A DNA stretch of 64,000 nucleotides, taken from contig NZ_JASHHX010000003.1 of the NCBI RefSeq assembly GCF_030056575.1, positions 186,001 to 250,000 of the forward strand, given 5' to 3'. This document shows, one piece after another, positions 26,619 through 35,376 of the stretch; the first letter of the stretch is position 1, and every line of letters begins with the position of its first letter. The notes below the pieces were generated by a model. That model worked only from the letters and a program-made list of their open reading frames with translations, searched no databases and was not told the DNA's origin. The position numbers and the translations under genes are program-made. The stretch is from Rhodoblastus sp. 17X3 (lineage in GTDB: Bacteria; Pseudomonadota; Alphaproteobacteria; Rhizobiales; Beijerinckiaceae).

Positions 26619-27653
26619 ATGCCGCTCAAAGTCGGCGTCATCGCCAATCCGGTTTCTGGTCGCGACATCCGCCGCGTCATCGCTCAGGCCAACAGCCTGC
26701 AGGTCGCGGATCGCGCCAACATGCTTCTGCGCGCGCTCGCCGGCCTCGCCGCCTGCGGCGTGGCCGAGGCCGTGATGATGCTGGAACGCGGCGGCGTCGC
26801 CGGCCATGTCCTGCGCCATCTTACGCAGTCAGCCAATCGCGGCGAGACCCGCTTTCCGCGCCTGTCGTTCCTCGAAATGCCCGTCACCGGCACGGTCGAG
26901 GACTCGCGCCTCGCCGCGCGAAAATTGGCCGGCGAGGGCGTCGCCGCGATCATCGTTCTCGGCGGCGACGGCACGCATCGGGCTGTTGCGGCGGAATGCG
27001 GCGCCACGCCCATCGCTGGCATTTCGACCGGCACCAATAACGCCTTTCCAGAATATCGCGAGCCGACCGTCACGGGTTTCGCGACCGGCCTTGCCGCGAG
27101 CGGCGCTGTCCCGAAGGACGTGGCGATCGCGGCCAATAAATGGCTGAAGGTGAGCATCGAAGGCGCGCCGTCCGAAATCGCTTTGGTCGATGTCGCCGTC
27201 GTCACCGAGCAGAACCTCGGCGCCCGCGCGCTGTGGCGGGCCGACACCTTCCGCGAACTTTACGTGACCTTCGCCGATCCGCAGGTCATCGGCATGTCCG
27301 CGATCGCCGGGCTGGTCGAGCCGATGGGGCGGGACGAGGCGGACGGCCTGATGCTTCGGCTGGCGCCGGCGCACGCAGCCGCGGCAATCGTGCGGGCGCC
27401 GATCGCTCCCGGCCTGGTCGTGTCGATCGGGGTGGAAGACTGGCGCCGTCTCCCGGCCGGTCGCGCTTTCACCCCTGCGCTTGCGGCGGGGTCGATCGCG
27501 CTCGACGGCGAGCGCGAATTGTCCTTCGGCCCGAAGCGGAAGGTTTCGATCGAGCTGGTCGAAAACGCCTTCTCCACCATCAATGTCGCGGCCGTCATGC
27601 GCTACGCGGCGGCCAAAGGGCTGCTGCGCGAAGGCTGCCTCGCCTGCGCCTGA
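26619..27653 (+). CDS. acoX: AcoX, ATP-NAD kinase-like acetoin catabolism protein
   Basis: The 344-residue protein has the NAD-kinase/diacylglycerol-kinase fold motif IIVLGGDGTHRAVAAECG and the N-terminal KVGVIANPVSGRDIRR. AcoX is regularly the first gene of acetoin dehydrogenase operons in proteobacteria, and its biochemical role is still unclear. The ATG has GAGGA 5 nt upstream. It is followed by acoA after 39 nt and preceded by a sigma-54 promoter and activator sites. Confidence 0.88.
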   Translation: MPLKVGVIANPVSGRDIRRVIAQANSLQVADRANMLLRALAGLAACGVAEAVMMLERGGVAGHVLRHLTQSANRGETRFPRLSFLEMPVTGTVEDSRLAARKLAGEGVAAIIVLGGDGTHRAVAAECGATPIAGISTGTNNAFPEYREPTVTGFATGLAASGAVPKDVAIAANKWLKVSIEGAPSEIALVDVAVVTEQNLGARALWRADTFRELYVTFADPQVIGMSAIAGLVEPMGRDEADGLMLRLAPAHAAAAIVRAPIAPGLVVSIGVEDWRRLPAGRAFTPALAAGSIALDGERELSFGPKRKVSIELVENAFSTINVAAVMRYAAAKGLLREGCLACA

Positions 27654-27692
27654 GAAAACCAATCCAAAACCAGAAGAAGGAGGAAACGACAG

Positions 27693-28676
27693 ATGTCCAG
27701 CAATCCATTTCCCTTGTCGAGGGACGAGCTGTTGCGGGCCTACCGCACCATGCGCACCATCCGCGATTTCGAGGAGCGGCTGCATTTCGAATTCGCCAAG
27801 GGCGACATTCCCGGCTTCGTCCATCTCTATGCCGGCGAGGAAGCCTGCGCGACCGGCATCATGATGCACCTCACGGACATCGACCGCATCGCCTCGACCC
27901 ATCGCGGCCATGGCCATTGCATCGCCAAGGGCGTCGACGTCCATGAAATGATGGCCGAGATCTATGGCAAGGCCACGGGCTCGTGTCGGGGCAAGGGCGG
28001 CTCGATGCATATCGCAGACCTCTCCAAGGGCATGATGGGCGCAAATGGCATTCTGGGCGCCGGCGCGCCCTTGATCTGCGGCGCCGCGCTCGCCTCGAAA
28101 TTCCGTGGCGACCACGGTGTAGGCGTCACCTTTTTCGGCGATGGCGCAGCCAATCAGGGCACTGTGCTGGAAAGCATGAATCTCGCCGCCGTGTGGAATC
28201 TTCCGGTCCTCTTCGTCGTCGAGAACAATGGTTACGCCGAAGCTACGTCGGTCGAATACGCTACGGCGGTTGATTCCTATGTCGATCGCGCTTCGGGCTT
28301 CGGCATGCCGGGCGTCACCGTCGACGGGACCGACTTTTTCGCGGTCTATGAGGCGGCGGGCGAGATTATCAATCGCGCGCGCGAGGGCGGCGGGCCGGCC
28401 TTGCTCGAATGCAGCGTCACGCGCTTCTACGGCCATTTTGAAGGCGACGCCCAGACATATAAGGCCAAGGGCGAAAATGAGTTCAACCGCGCCAATCGCG
28501 ACTGCCTGAAGATCTTTCGCGCGCGCGTTTGCGACGCCGGACTGGCGAGCGAGCGCGACTTCGCCCTGATCGATGTTGAGGTCGCGGCGTTGATCGACGC
28601 CGCTGTTTCATCGGCCAAGGACGCGCCCCTGCCGCATGCGCGCGAATTGCTCACCGACGTTTACGTTTCCTACTGA
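27693..28676 (+). CDS. acoA: acetoin dehydrogenase E1 alpha subunit (TPP-dependent)
   Basis: This 327-residue E1 alpha has the thiamine diphosphate motif GDGAANQGTVLESMNLAAVW ending near VENNGYAE, and the phosphorylation-loop-like STHRGHGHCIAKG region. With AcoB it cleaves acetoin into acetaldehyde and an acetyl group handed to the lipoyl arm of AcoC. It has a strong AAGGAGG site. The position between acoX and acoB and the family order acoXABC support the acetoin assignment over pyruvate dehydrogenase. Confidence 0.9.
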   Translation: MSSNPFPLSRDELLRAYRTMRTIRDFEERLHFEFAKGDIPGFVHLYAGEEACATGIMMHLTDIDRIASTHRGHGHCIAKGVDVHEMMAEIYGKATGSCRGKGGSMHIADLSKGMMGANGILGAGAPLICGAALASKFRGDHGVGVTFFGDGAANQGTVLESMNLAAVWNLPVLFVVENNGYAEATSVEYATAVDSYVDRASGFGMPGVTVDGTDFFAVYEAAGEIINRAREGGGPALLECSVTRFYGHFEGDAQTYKAKGENEFNRANRDCLKIFRARVCDAGLASERDFALIDVEVAALIDAAVSSAKDAPLPHARELLTDVYVSY

Positions 28677-28700
28677 CGCCACGATCGAAGGAGAAAAATC

Positions 28701-29723
28701 ATGACACGCAAGATCAGCTTCAAGACGGCGATCAACGAGGCGCTGGACCTCGAAATGACCCGCGACCCAAATGTCATCCTGCTCGGCGAGGATATTGTCG
28801 GCGGCTCCGGCGCGCCCGGCGAAGCCGACGCCTGGGGCGGTGTGCTGGGCGTCACCAAGGGGCTTTACGCCAAGCACGGCGGCCGCCTGCTCGACACGCC
28901 GCTGTCGGAATCGGCCTATGTCGGCGCGGCCATCGGCGCCGCCGCCTGCGGCATGCGCCCGGTCGCAGAACTAATGTTTATCGATTTCATGGGCGTCTGT
29001 TTCGACCAGATTTTCAACCAGGCGGCCAAGTTCCGCTACATGTTCGGCGGCAAGGCCAAGACGCCCGTGGTCATCCGCGCCATGGTCGGCGCGGGCTTCC
29101 GCGCCGCCGCCCAGCATTCGCAGATGCTCACGCCGCTTTTCACCCATATTCCGGGGCTGAAGGTGGTCTGTCCGTCGAACGCCTATGAGGCGAAAGGCCT
29201 GCTCATTCAGGCCATCCGCGACGACGATCCGGTCATTTTCTGCGAGCACAAGAACCTCTATGGCCTCGAATGCGAGGTTCCGGAGGAGTCCTACGCTATT
29301 CCGTTCGGCGAGGCGAATATCGCGCGCGAGGGCAAGGACGTCACCATCGTCAGCTATGGCCTGACCGTCAACCGCGCGCTCGAAGCGGCGGAAAAACTCG
29401 CCCGCAAGGATCGCGTCGAGGCGGAGGTGATCGACCTGCGCACCCTGTCGCCGATCGATTGGGACACGGTTCTTGAAAGCGTCGAGAGCACCGGACGCCT
29501 CGTCGTGGTGGACGAGGCCAATCCGCGCTGCTCGCTCGCCAGCGACGTCGCGGCCTATGTGGCGCAGCACGCCTTCGGCGCGCTCAAGTCCGCGCCGCAG
29601 ATGGTGACGGCGCCGCATACGCCGACGCCCTTCTCGCCTTCGCTGGAAGACCTCTATGTCCCCTCGGCGGACGCCATCGTCGCCGCCGTCGGCAAGACCA
29701 TCGCCCGCGCCAAAGCGGCCTGA
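28701..29723 (+). CDS. acoB: acetoin dehydrogenase E1 beta subunit
   Basis: This 340-residue transketolase-like E1 beta has NVILLGEDIVGGSGAPGEAD near the N-terminus, the pyrimidine-binding Glu in this block, and the C-terminal domain VEAEVIDLRTLSPIDWDT. It forms the alpha2beta2 E1 with AcoA. It follows acoA by 24 nt with a GAAGGAG site and precedes acoC by 11 nt, so the three genes are clearly one operon. Confidence 0.92.
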   Translation: MTRKISFKTAINEALDLEMTRDPNVILLGEDIVGGSGAPGEADAWGGVLGVTKGLYAKHGGRLLDTPLSESAYVGAAIGAAACGMRPVAELMFIDFMGVCFDQIFNQAAKFRYMFGGKAKTPVVIRAMVGAGFRAAAQHSQMLTPLFTHIPGLKVVCPSNAYEAKGLLIQAIRDDDPVIFCEHKNLYGLECEVPEESYAIPFGEANIAREGKDVTIVSYGLTVNRALEAAEKLARKDRVEAEVIDLRTLSPIDWDTVLESVESTGRLVVVDEANPRCSLASDVAAYVAQHAFGALKSAPQMVTAPHTPTPFSPSLEDLYVPSADAIVAAVGKTIARAKAA

Positions 29724-29734
29724 AGGAGCGCCAT

Positions 29735-30850
29735 ATGAATGCGAATATCACGCCGATCGTCATGCCCAAATGGGGCCTGTCGATGTCGGAAGGAAAGCTG
29801 ACCGGCTGGCTGAAGCCGGTCGGCGCCAAAATCGCTGTCGGCGACGAGATCATGGAGGTCGAGACCGACAAGATCGTCAATGTCGTCGAGGCGGACGCTG
29901 CGGGAACCTTGCGCCGCGTCATTGGCGAAGACGGCGTCGTCTATCCGGTCAAGGCGCTCATTGGCGTCATCGCCGGCGATGACGTCGCGGACGAGGAGAT
30001 CGAGGCTTTCGTCGCCGGTTACTCCGCTCCCGCCAGCGAGGAGGGCGGCGACGAGGACTCCGGTGCGCGCTATGAGTTCGTCGCCACGCCCTTTGGCCGA
30101 CTACGCTACGCCAAGCGGGGCGAGGGCGCGGAGGTCGTCATTCTGGTTCATGGCTTCGGCGGCGACCTCGACAACTGGCTTTTCAATATCGAGGCACTGG
30201 CCGGAGCAGGGACGGTTTACGCTCTCGATCTGCCCGGCCACGGCCAGTCGGACAAGAAGCTTGGCGAGGCGAGCCTTGGCTGGCTGGCGTCGGCCGTCAT
30301 CGCCTTCATGGACGCTGTCGGCGAGTCATCAGCGCATCTGGTCGGTCATTCCATGGGCGGCGCCGTCGCCGCCCGCGTGGCGCTGGACCAGCCGGGGCGG
30401 GTCAAATCGCTGGCGTTGATCGGTTCGGCGGGACTCGGCCCCGAGATCAATGGAGCCTACCTCGATGGCTTTGTGGCGGCTGGCGCGCGGCGCGATCTCA
30501 AGCCTCTGCTTGAACAACTGTTCGACGACCCGGCGCTCGTCAACCGCCAGCTGGTCGACGAGGTTCTTAAATACAAGCGCATCGATGGGGTCGAAGCCGC
30601 CTTGCGGAGCCTCGCGGCGGGCGTGTTCCCCGAAGGGCGTCAGACTTCAGTGCTCGCTGAAGGCCTGAAAGCGTCCGGAATCCCCGCTCTGGTGATCTGG
30701 GGCGAGACGGATCGCATCATCCCGGCCGCGCATGCGTCGGCTCTGGGCGCAGGCGCCAAATCGGAGACGCTCGCCGGCGCCGGCCACATGGTCCAGATGG
30801 AAAAGGCTGGCCGCGTGAACGAACTGCTGCTCGCGCATCTTTCGGCCTAA
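29735..30850 (+). CDS. acoC: acetoin dehydrogenase E2: lipoyl domain fused to alpha/beta hydrolase
   Basis: The 371-residue protein has a lipoyl domain in the first 80 residues (PKWGLSMSEGKLTGWLKPVG, lipoylated Lys in VETDKIVN), a short linker rich in Ala and Glu, and then an alpha/beta hydrolase (VILVHGFGGDLDNWLF, nucleophile elbow GHSMGG, C-terminal GAGHMVQME). This lipoyl-hydrolase layout replaces the classical E2 acyltransferase core in proteobacterial acetoin dehydrogenases. It takes the acetyl group from E1 to CoA. No E3 (dihydrolipoamide dehydrogenase) gene is in the window. A strong terminator follows. Confidence 0.92.
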   Translation: MNANITPIVMPKWGLSMSEGKLTGWLKPVGAKIAVGDEIMEVETDKIVNVVEADAAGTLRRVIGEDGVVYPVKALIGVIAGDDVADEEIEAFVAGYSAPASEEGGDEDSGARYEFVATPFGRLRYAKRGEGAEVVILVHGFGGDLDNWLFNIEALAGAGTVYALDLPGHGQSDKKLGEASLGWLASAVIAFMDAVGESSAHLVGHSMGGAVAARVALDQPGRVKSLALIGSAGLGPEINGAYLDGFVAAGARRDLKPLLEQLFDDPALVNRQLVDEVLKYKRIDGVEAALRSLAAGVFPEGRQTSVLAEGLKASGIPALVIWGETDRIIPAAHASALGAGAKSETLAGAGHMVQMEKAGRVNELLLAHLSA

Positions 30851-30864
30851 CTGGCCGGGCGCCG

Positions 30865-30900
30865 AGGCGAACCGCCGCGTCTCGCGGCGGTTCGCCTTTT
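30865..30900 (+). terminator. rho-independent terminator after acoC
   Basis: GGCGAACCGCCGCG (30866-30879) and CGCGGCGGTTCGCC (30883-30896) make a 14-bp stem with a 3-nt loop, followed by TTTT. It closes the acoXABC operon and abuts the stop of the convergent TSUP gene. Confidence 0.85.
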
Positions 30901-31648
30901 AGCGATAGGCGCGCCAGAAGACGAGCAGGGTGATTGTGGCGTTGAGGCAGGAGATCACGATCCGCGCCTTCGCGGGATCCAGCCGTCTCCCGTAATGCCC
31001 GGCGAGATAGCCGCCCACCGTCGATGAGACAAGCAGCACCGCCATTTCCCTCCAGTAGATCAAGCCGCCGACAATGAAGAACAGGGACGCTGTGGCGTTC
31101 ATCGACGCGTTGAGCAAGTGACGCGACGCCTGCATGGAATTGATGGTCGCCTTGGTCAGGACGCTCCAGGCCGCCAGCATCATGACGCCGACCGCGCCGC
31201 CGAAATAGCCGCCGTAAACGCCGAGGACGAACTGGACCGCGGGAAGGGCGTGCGGATGGATGTTGACGCGTTTGCGCAGTTCTTCGCCCAGCTTCCGGCC
31301 GAAGGCGAAGACCAGGACGCCAAACAGCAGCAGGAACGGGAAGATATTGTCGAAAAATTTCTGCGAGGATTTGAGCAGCAGGACCGCGCCGATCACGCCG
31401 CCGATCACGCTCACCGCCGCCATGGTCGAGAGCTTCACGCCGTCGAAGCCGCGGAAGTCGTGGCGATAGGCGAAGGCCGTCGCGAGCGCGCTCGGCACCA
31501 GCGCGACCGTGCTGGTCGCATTGGCGAAAAGCGAGGGCACGCCGGCGGCGACCAGCGCCGGCAGCGTCACGAAGGAGCCTCCGCCGGCGATGGCGTTCAT
31601 GGCGCCGCCGAGCAAGCCGGCGCCCGCGACAAGGATCGCGCTTTGCAT
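30899..31648 (-). CDS. TSUP-family (TauE/SafE) permease
   Basis: This 249-residue membrane protein has about eight segments and the TSUP repeat motifs GGAMNAIAGGGSFVTLPAL (first repeat) and YGGYFGGAVGVMMLAAW (second repeat). The family moves small organic or sulfur anions such as sulfoacetate or sulfite. It is 19 nt downstream of the GntR gene in the same direction and so is controlled with it, next to the malonate operon. A role in malonate or acetate exchange is an inference. A GAGGA site is 6 nt before the ATG. Confidence 0.85.
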   Translation of the reverse strand: MQSAILVAGAGLLGGAMNAIAGGGSFVTLPALVAAGVPSLFANATSTVALVPSALATAFAYRHDFRGFDGVKLSTMAAVSVIGGVIGAVLLLKSSQKFFDNIFPFLLLFGVLVFAFGRKLGEELRKRVNIHPHALPAVQFVLGVYGGYFGGAVGVMMLAAWSVLTKATINSMQASRHLLNASMNATASLFFIVGGLIYWREMAVLLVSSTVGGYLAGHYGRRLDPAKARIVISCLNATITLLVFWRAYR

Positions 31649-31667
31649 TTTGTTCCTCGGGCTGGGG

Positions 31668-32384
31668 TCAGGCCCGCCGCTTGACGTCGGCGGTCGATAA
31701 TTTTTCGACGGACTGGATGAGATTGGCGAAGCGTTCCCCCTGCACCATGACGTGCTGGCGCAGTTTTTCCGCCGCGAGATCGGCGTTATTGGCGAGGATC
31801 GTGGCGACAATCTGCTCATGCTCGGCGAAGGACGACGCAATGCGTGCGGGAACGCGCAATTGCAGACGCCGGTAAGGCCGCGCGCGGCGCTGCATTTCCA
31901 GCGTTTGCTCGATCAGGAATTCGTTGCCGCTCGCCTGGTAGAGCGCGACGTGGAAGATTTCGTTCAAACGGTAATATTCGTCCGGGTCATTCACGCCCCG
32001 GCAGGCCTCATGCGCCGCTAGCAGCTTCTGCAGTTGGAACGGCGTCGCGCGCCTGGCGGCGAAACTGCCGCAGAGCGCTTCCAGCTCGGCCATGAATTCA
32101 AACATTTCACACAGCCGGCGCGGCGAGGCCGGGGCGACGGCCCAGCCCTTGCGCGGCATTTTCTCGATCATGTGGATCGAGCCGAGGCGGATCAACGCCT
32201 CGCGGATCGGCGTGCGCGAGACGCCGAAGGCTTCGGCGAGCTCGACTTCGTCGAGGCGCGCGCCCGGCGGATATTCCCCGGTGACGATCCGTTCCTCGAT
32301 GGCTTCGAGCAATTGTTCCGACAGGCGGTGTGGCGATTGGTCCATGGCGTCGACGCTGGAAAAAATGATTTCTGAATCCTTCAT
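31668..32384 (-). CDS. mdcY: GntR/FCD-family regulator of malonate genes (MdcY-like)
   Basis: The 238-residue protein has an N-terminal GntR winged helix (RIVTGEYPPGARLDEVELAE then FGVSRTPIREALIRL) and a C-terminal FCD domain (EYYRLNEIFHVALYQASGNE, EHEQIVATILANNADLAAEK). It is divergent from madL, and MdcY of Acinetobacter is the repressor of an operon with the same gene order. ATG at 32384 was chosen; ATG at 32345 is possible, and neither has a strong ribosome site. GTATAC-centred repeats lie in the shared promoter region. Confidence 0.8.
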   Translation of the reverse strand: MKDSEIIFSSVDAMDQSPHRLSEQLLEAIEERIVTGEYPPGARLDEVELAEAFGVSRTPIREALIRLGSIHMIEKMPRKGWAVAPASPRRLCEMFEFMAELEALCGSFAARRATPFQLQKLLAAHEACRGVNDPDEYYRLNEIFHVALYQASGNEFLIEQTLEMQRRARPYRRLQLRVPARIASSFAEHEQIVATILANNADLAAEKLRQHVMVQGERFANLIQSVEKLSTADVKRRA

Positions 32385-32417
32385 ACAAAATGCTTGACAC
32401 TGTGTCCACATCAATGT

Positions 32418-32453
32418 TTTCTGTATACATAAATTGGAATTGGAATACAGAAA
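32418..32453. promoter_or_regulatory. inverted repeat in mdcY-madL intergenic region, candidate MdcY operator
   Basis: TTTCTGTAT (32418-32426) and ATACAGAAA (32445-32453) form a perfect 9-bp inverted repeat with an 18-nt spacer. The left arm includes the small palindrome TGTATACA (32422-32429). A further TTCATACAA half-site overlaps the mdcY start. GTATAC-centred palindromes are typical operators of FCD-type GntR repressors. Confidence 0.55.
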
Positions 32454-32479
32454 TCCAACCAGCACAGGGGAGGGAAGCG

Positions 32480-32920
32480 ATGGTGATTTTTGGCACCGCG
32501 CTATTGGCGGCCTGCTATCTTGCAGGCGTCATCATAGGCGAGGGAATTGCGGCGCTGATCGGCGTCAAGGCGAATGTCGGCGGCGTCGGCATCGCGATGC
32601 TGCTTTTGATAGCGGCGCAGCATTATTTGCAAAAGCGCGGTCTGTTCGCTGTCGACACCGCCAAAGGCGTGACTTTCTGGGCGATGATGTACATCCCCGT
32701 GGTCGTCGCGATGGCGGCGACGCAGAACGTGATCGTCGCGTTCAAGAGCGGCCCGATCGCCCTGCTCGCCGCCGCCGGCTCCTTCGCGATCTGCATATTG
32801 TTCATCTCATTGATCAATCGGGTCATCGAACGCGCCCATATCGCCAGCGCGGCGCTCGAGCCGGTCTCGGACGATCACGATCCCGCCAGCGACCTCTCCG
32901 TCGCCCCCGACCATCGCTGA
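32480..32920 (+). CDS. madL: malonate transporter subunit MadL
   Basis: The 146-residue membrane protein has four hydrophobic segments and begins MVIFGTALLAACYLAGVIIG, with the MadL GVKANVGGVGIAMLLL loop. With MadM it forms the sodium-dependent malonate importer. The ATG has GGAGG 6 nt upstream, and the longer frame from 32390 overlaps the operator region and was rejected. It is the first gene of the mdc operon, 11 nt before madM. Confidence 0.93.
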   Translation: MVIFGTALLAACYLAGVIIGEGIAALIGVKANVGGVGIAMLLLIAAQHYLQKRGLFAVDTAKGVTFWAMMYIPVVVAMAATQNVIVAFKSGPIALLAAAGSFAICILFISLINRVIERAHIASAALEPVSDDHDPASDLSVAPDHR

Positions 32921-32931
32921 GGACCGTCGCC

Positions 32932-33696
32932 ATGCTGCACATGATCGAAAAAACCATTCTCGACAATCCGCTGATCACCGCCTTCGCCTTCGTCGGCGCT
33001 GTGATCTGGGTTTCGAACCAGTTGGCCCACCATCTCACCCGTGGCCGCGTCGCAGGCTCCGCCATCGCCGTTCTCGCTGGACTGGCGCTCGCTTATTGGG
33101 GCGGCGCGATCACCGGAAAGGCCAAGGGTCTCGCCGATGTCGCCCAATTTGGCGGCCTCGCCTTGATGGGCGGCGCCATGATGCGGGATTTCACCATCGT
33201 CGCCACCGCGAGCGAGGTTCATGTCGATGAGGCGAAAAAGGCCGGCTGGCTCGGCTTTCTCGCTCTGGTGCTGGGCACGGTTCTGCCCTTCATCGTCGGC
33301 GTCGGCGTGGCTTACGCCTTTGGGCATCGCGACCCGGTGACGCTCACCACCATCGGCGCGGGCGCCGTCACCTATATCGTCGGGCCGATCACCGGAGCCG
33401 CAATCGGCGCCTCCTCGGACGTCATTGCGCTCAGCATCGCCACTGGCGTGATCAAGGCGATCCTGGTGATGATCTTCACCCCGGTGTTCGCCCGCTTCAT
33501 GCGGCTGAATAATCCGCAGGCGGCCATGGTCTTCGGCGGTCTCGCAGGAACCGTCAGCGGCGTGAGCGCGGGACTTGCCGCGACCGACCGTCGCCTTGTG
33601 CCTTATGGCGCGCTGGTCGCGACCTTCCACACCGGGTTCGGCTGCCTGCTTGGCCCTTCCATTCTCTTCCTCGCGGTCAAGGCCCTGTTCGGCTGA
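32932..33696 (+). CDS. madM: malonate transporter subunit MadM
   Basis: The 254-residue protein has about seven membrane segments and MadM features such as QFGGLALMGGAMMRDFTIVA and GAVTYIVGPITGAAIGASSD. It is the larger subunit of the MadLM malonate symporter. The ATG has GAGGA 8 nt upstream. The reading frame opens far upstream inside madL in another frame, and that part is not real. Confidence 0.93.
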   Translation: MLHMIEKTILDNPLITAFAFVGAVIWVSNQLAHHLTRGRVAGSAIAVLAGLALAYWGGAITGKAKGLADVAQFGGLALMGGAMMRDFTIVATASEVHVDEAKKAGWLGFLALVLGTVLPFIVGVGVAYAFGHRDPVTLTTIGAGAVTYIVGPITGAAIGASSDVIALSIATGVIKAILVMIFTPVFARFMRLNNPQAAMVFGGLAGTVSGVSAGLAATDRRLVPYGALVATFHTGFGCLLGPSILFLAVKALFG

Positions 33697-33725
33697 GAAC
33701 GGGACGAACACAGAAAGGCATGTTC

Positions 33726-35369
33726 ATGCGAGACTGGAACGCTCAGGCGCGCAACCGGCAGGCGCGGCTCGCCCGCGCCGCTACCCTGGCGAAAGGCAAG
33801 GAAGTCGCCGCCGCCAACATCGGCGCCTTGCTCGAAGCCGTGCTGGAGCCCGGCGACCGCGTCTGCCTCGAAGGCAACAATCAGAAGCAGGCGGATTTTC
33901 TCGCCGCCGCGCTTGCCGGTCTGGACTCCGAAACGGTCCACGACCTGCATATGGTGCAGTCCGTCCTGGCTCTGCCCGAACATATTGACGTGTTCGAACG
34001 CGGCGTCGCCTCGAAGCTGGATTTCTCCTTTTCCGGCCCGCAGGCGGGCCGCCTCGCCAAGCTGGTCGGCGCCAATCAGATCAGGATCGGCGCGATCCAC
34101 ACCTATCTCGAATTGTTCGGGCGCTATTTCGTCGATCTGACGCCCCGCGTCAGCCTCGTCTGCGCCCAGGCCGCAGACAGGCAAGGCAATCTCTACACCG
34201 GCCCGAACACCGAGGATACGCCGGTGATCGTCGAGGCGACCGCATTCAAGAGCGGTATCGTCATTGCCCAGGTCAACGAGATCGTCGATACGCTGCCGCG
34301 CGTCGATATTCCCGGCGGCTGGGTGGACTTTGTCGTGCAAAGCCCGAAGCCGCATTTCATCGAGCCTCTGTTCACCCGCGATCCGGCCCAGATTTCCGAA
34401 ATCCAGGTCCTGATGGCCATGATGGCGATCAAGGGAATTTACGCCGAATATGGCGTGAACCGCCTGAACCACGGCATCGGCTTCGACACCGCGGCGATCG
34501 AGCTGATTCTGCCGACCTATGCGGAATCGCTCGGGCTGAAAGGAAAGATCTGCCAGCATTGGGCGCTCAACCCGCACCCGGCGCTGATCCCGGCCATCGA
34601 GGCCGGCTTTGTCGAGAGCGTGCATTCCTTCGGCTCCGAGCTTGGCATGGAGGCCTATATCCGCGCCCGGCCCGATATTTTCTTCACCGGCGCCGATGGC
34701 TCGATGCGCTCCAACCGCGCCATGTGCCAGGCGGCGGGCCATTACGCCTGCGACATGTTCATCGGTTCGACCTTGCAGGTCGATCTCGCGGGCAATTCCT
34801 CCACCGCCACGCTCGGCCGCATCGCCGGCTTCGGCGGCGCGCCGAACATGGGTTCTGACGCGCGCGGCAGACGTCATGCCAGCAATGCGTGGCTAAAGGC
34901 GGGTCGCGAGGCGCGCGAAGGCCGCAATCTCATCCCGCGCGGCCAGAAACTGGTCGTGCAGATGGTCGAGACCTTCCGCGAGCATATGCAGCCCGCCTTC
35001 GTGGAAAAGCTCGACGCCTGGGAGCTGGCCGAAACCGCCAATATGGATCTGCCGCCGGTGATGATCTACGGCGAGGACGTCAGCCATATCCTGACGGAAG
35101 AAGGCATCGCCAACCTGCTGCTCTGCCGCACCGACGAGGAGCGCGAGCAGGCCATTCGCGGCGTCGCCGGCTATACGCCCGTGGGCCTCGGACGCGACAA
35201 GCGAATGGTCGAAAATTTGCGTGACCGCGGCATCATCCGCCGTCCCGAAGACCTCGGCATCGACAAGCGTCACGCCACCCGCGACCTGCTCGCCGCGCGC
35301 TCCGTCAAAGACCTCGTGCGCGCTTCCGGCGGTCTCTACGACCCGCCCAAACGTTTCCGCAACTGGTAG
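33726..35369 (+). CDS. mdcA: malonate decarboxylase alpha subunit (acetyl-S-ACP:malonate ACP transferase)
   Basis: The 547-residue subunit is of usual length, with the start RDWNAQARNRQARLARA, the GDRVCLEGNNQKQADFLA block and GADGSMRSNRAMCQAAGHYA. It swaps the acetyl group on the ACP thiol for malonate, giving malonyl-ACP and free acetate. ATG at 33726 is 7 nt after AAAGG, so it is preferred over ATG at 33720. It is followed 7 nt later by mdcC. Confidence 0.95.
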   Translation: MRDWNAQARNRQARLARAATLAKGKEVAAANIGALLEAVLEPGDRVCLEGNNQKQADFLAAALAGLDSETVHDLHMVQSVLALPEHIDVFERGVASKLDFSFSGPQAGRLAKLVGANQIRIGAIHTYLELFGRYFVDLTPRVSLVCAQAADRQGNLYTGPNTEDTPVIVEATAFKSGIVIAQVNEIVDTLPRVDIPGGWVDFVVQSPKPHFIEPLFTRDPAQISEIQVLMAMMAIKGIYAEYGVNRLNHGIGFDTAAIELILPTYAESLGLKGKICQHWALNPHPALIPAIEAGFVESVHSFGSELGMEAYIRARPDIFFTGADGSMRSNRAMCQAAGHYACDMFIGSTLQVDLAGNSSTATLGRIAGFGGAPNMGSDARGRRHASNAWLKAGREAREGRNLIPRGQKLVVQMVETFREHMQPAFVEKLDAWELAETANMDLPPVMIYGEDVSHILTEEGIANLLLCRTDEEREQAIRGVAGYTPVGLGRDKRMVENLRDRGIIRRPEDLGIDKRHATRDLLAARSVKDLVRASGGLYDPPKRFRNW

Positions 35370-35376
35370 GCCCAAC

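Noticed and set aside
32394-32422. TTGACA as a -35 element for madL
   Set aside because: No convincing -10 hexamer follows at 16-18 nt, so I do not call a promoter.
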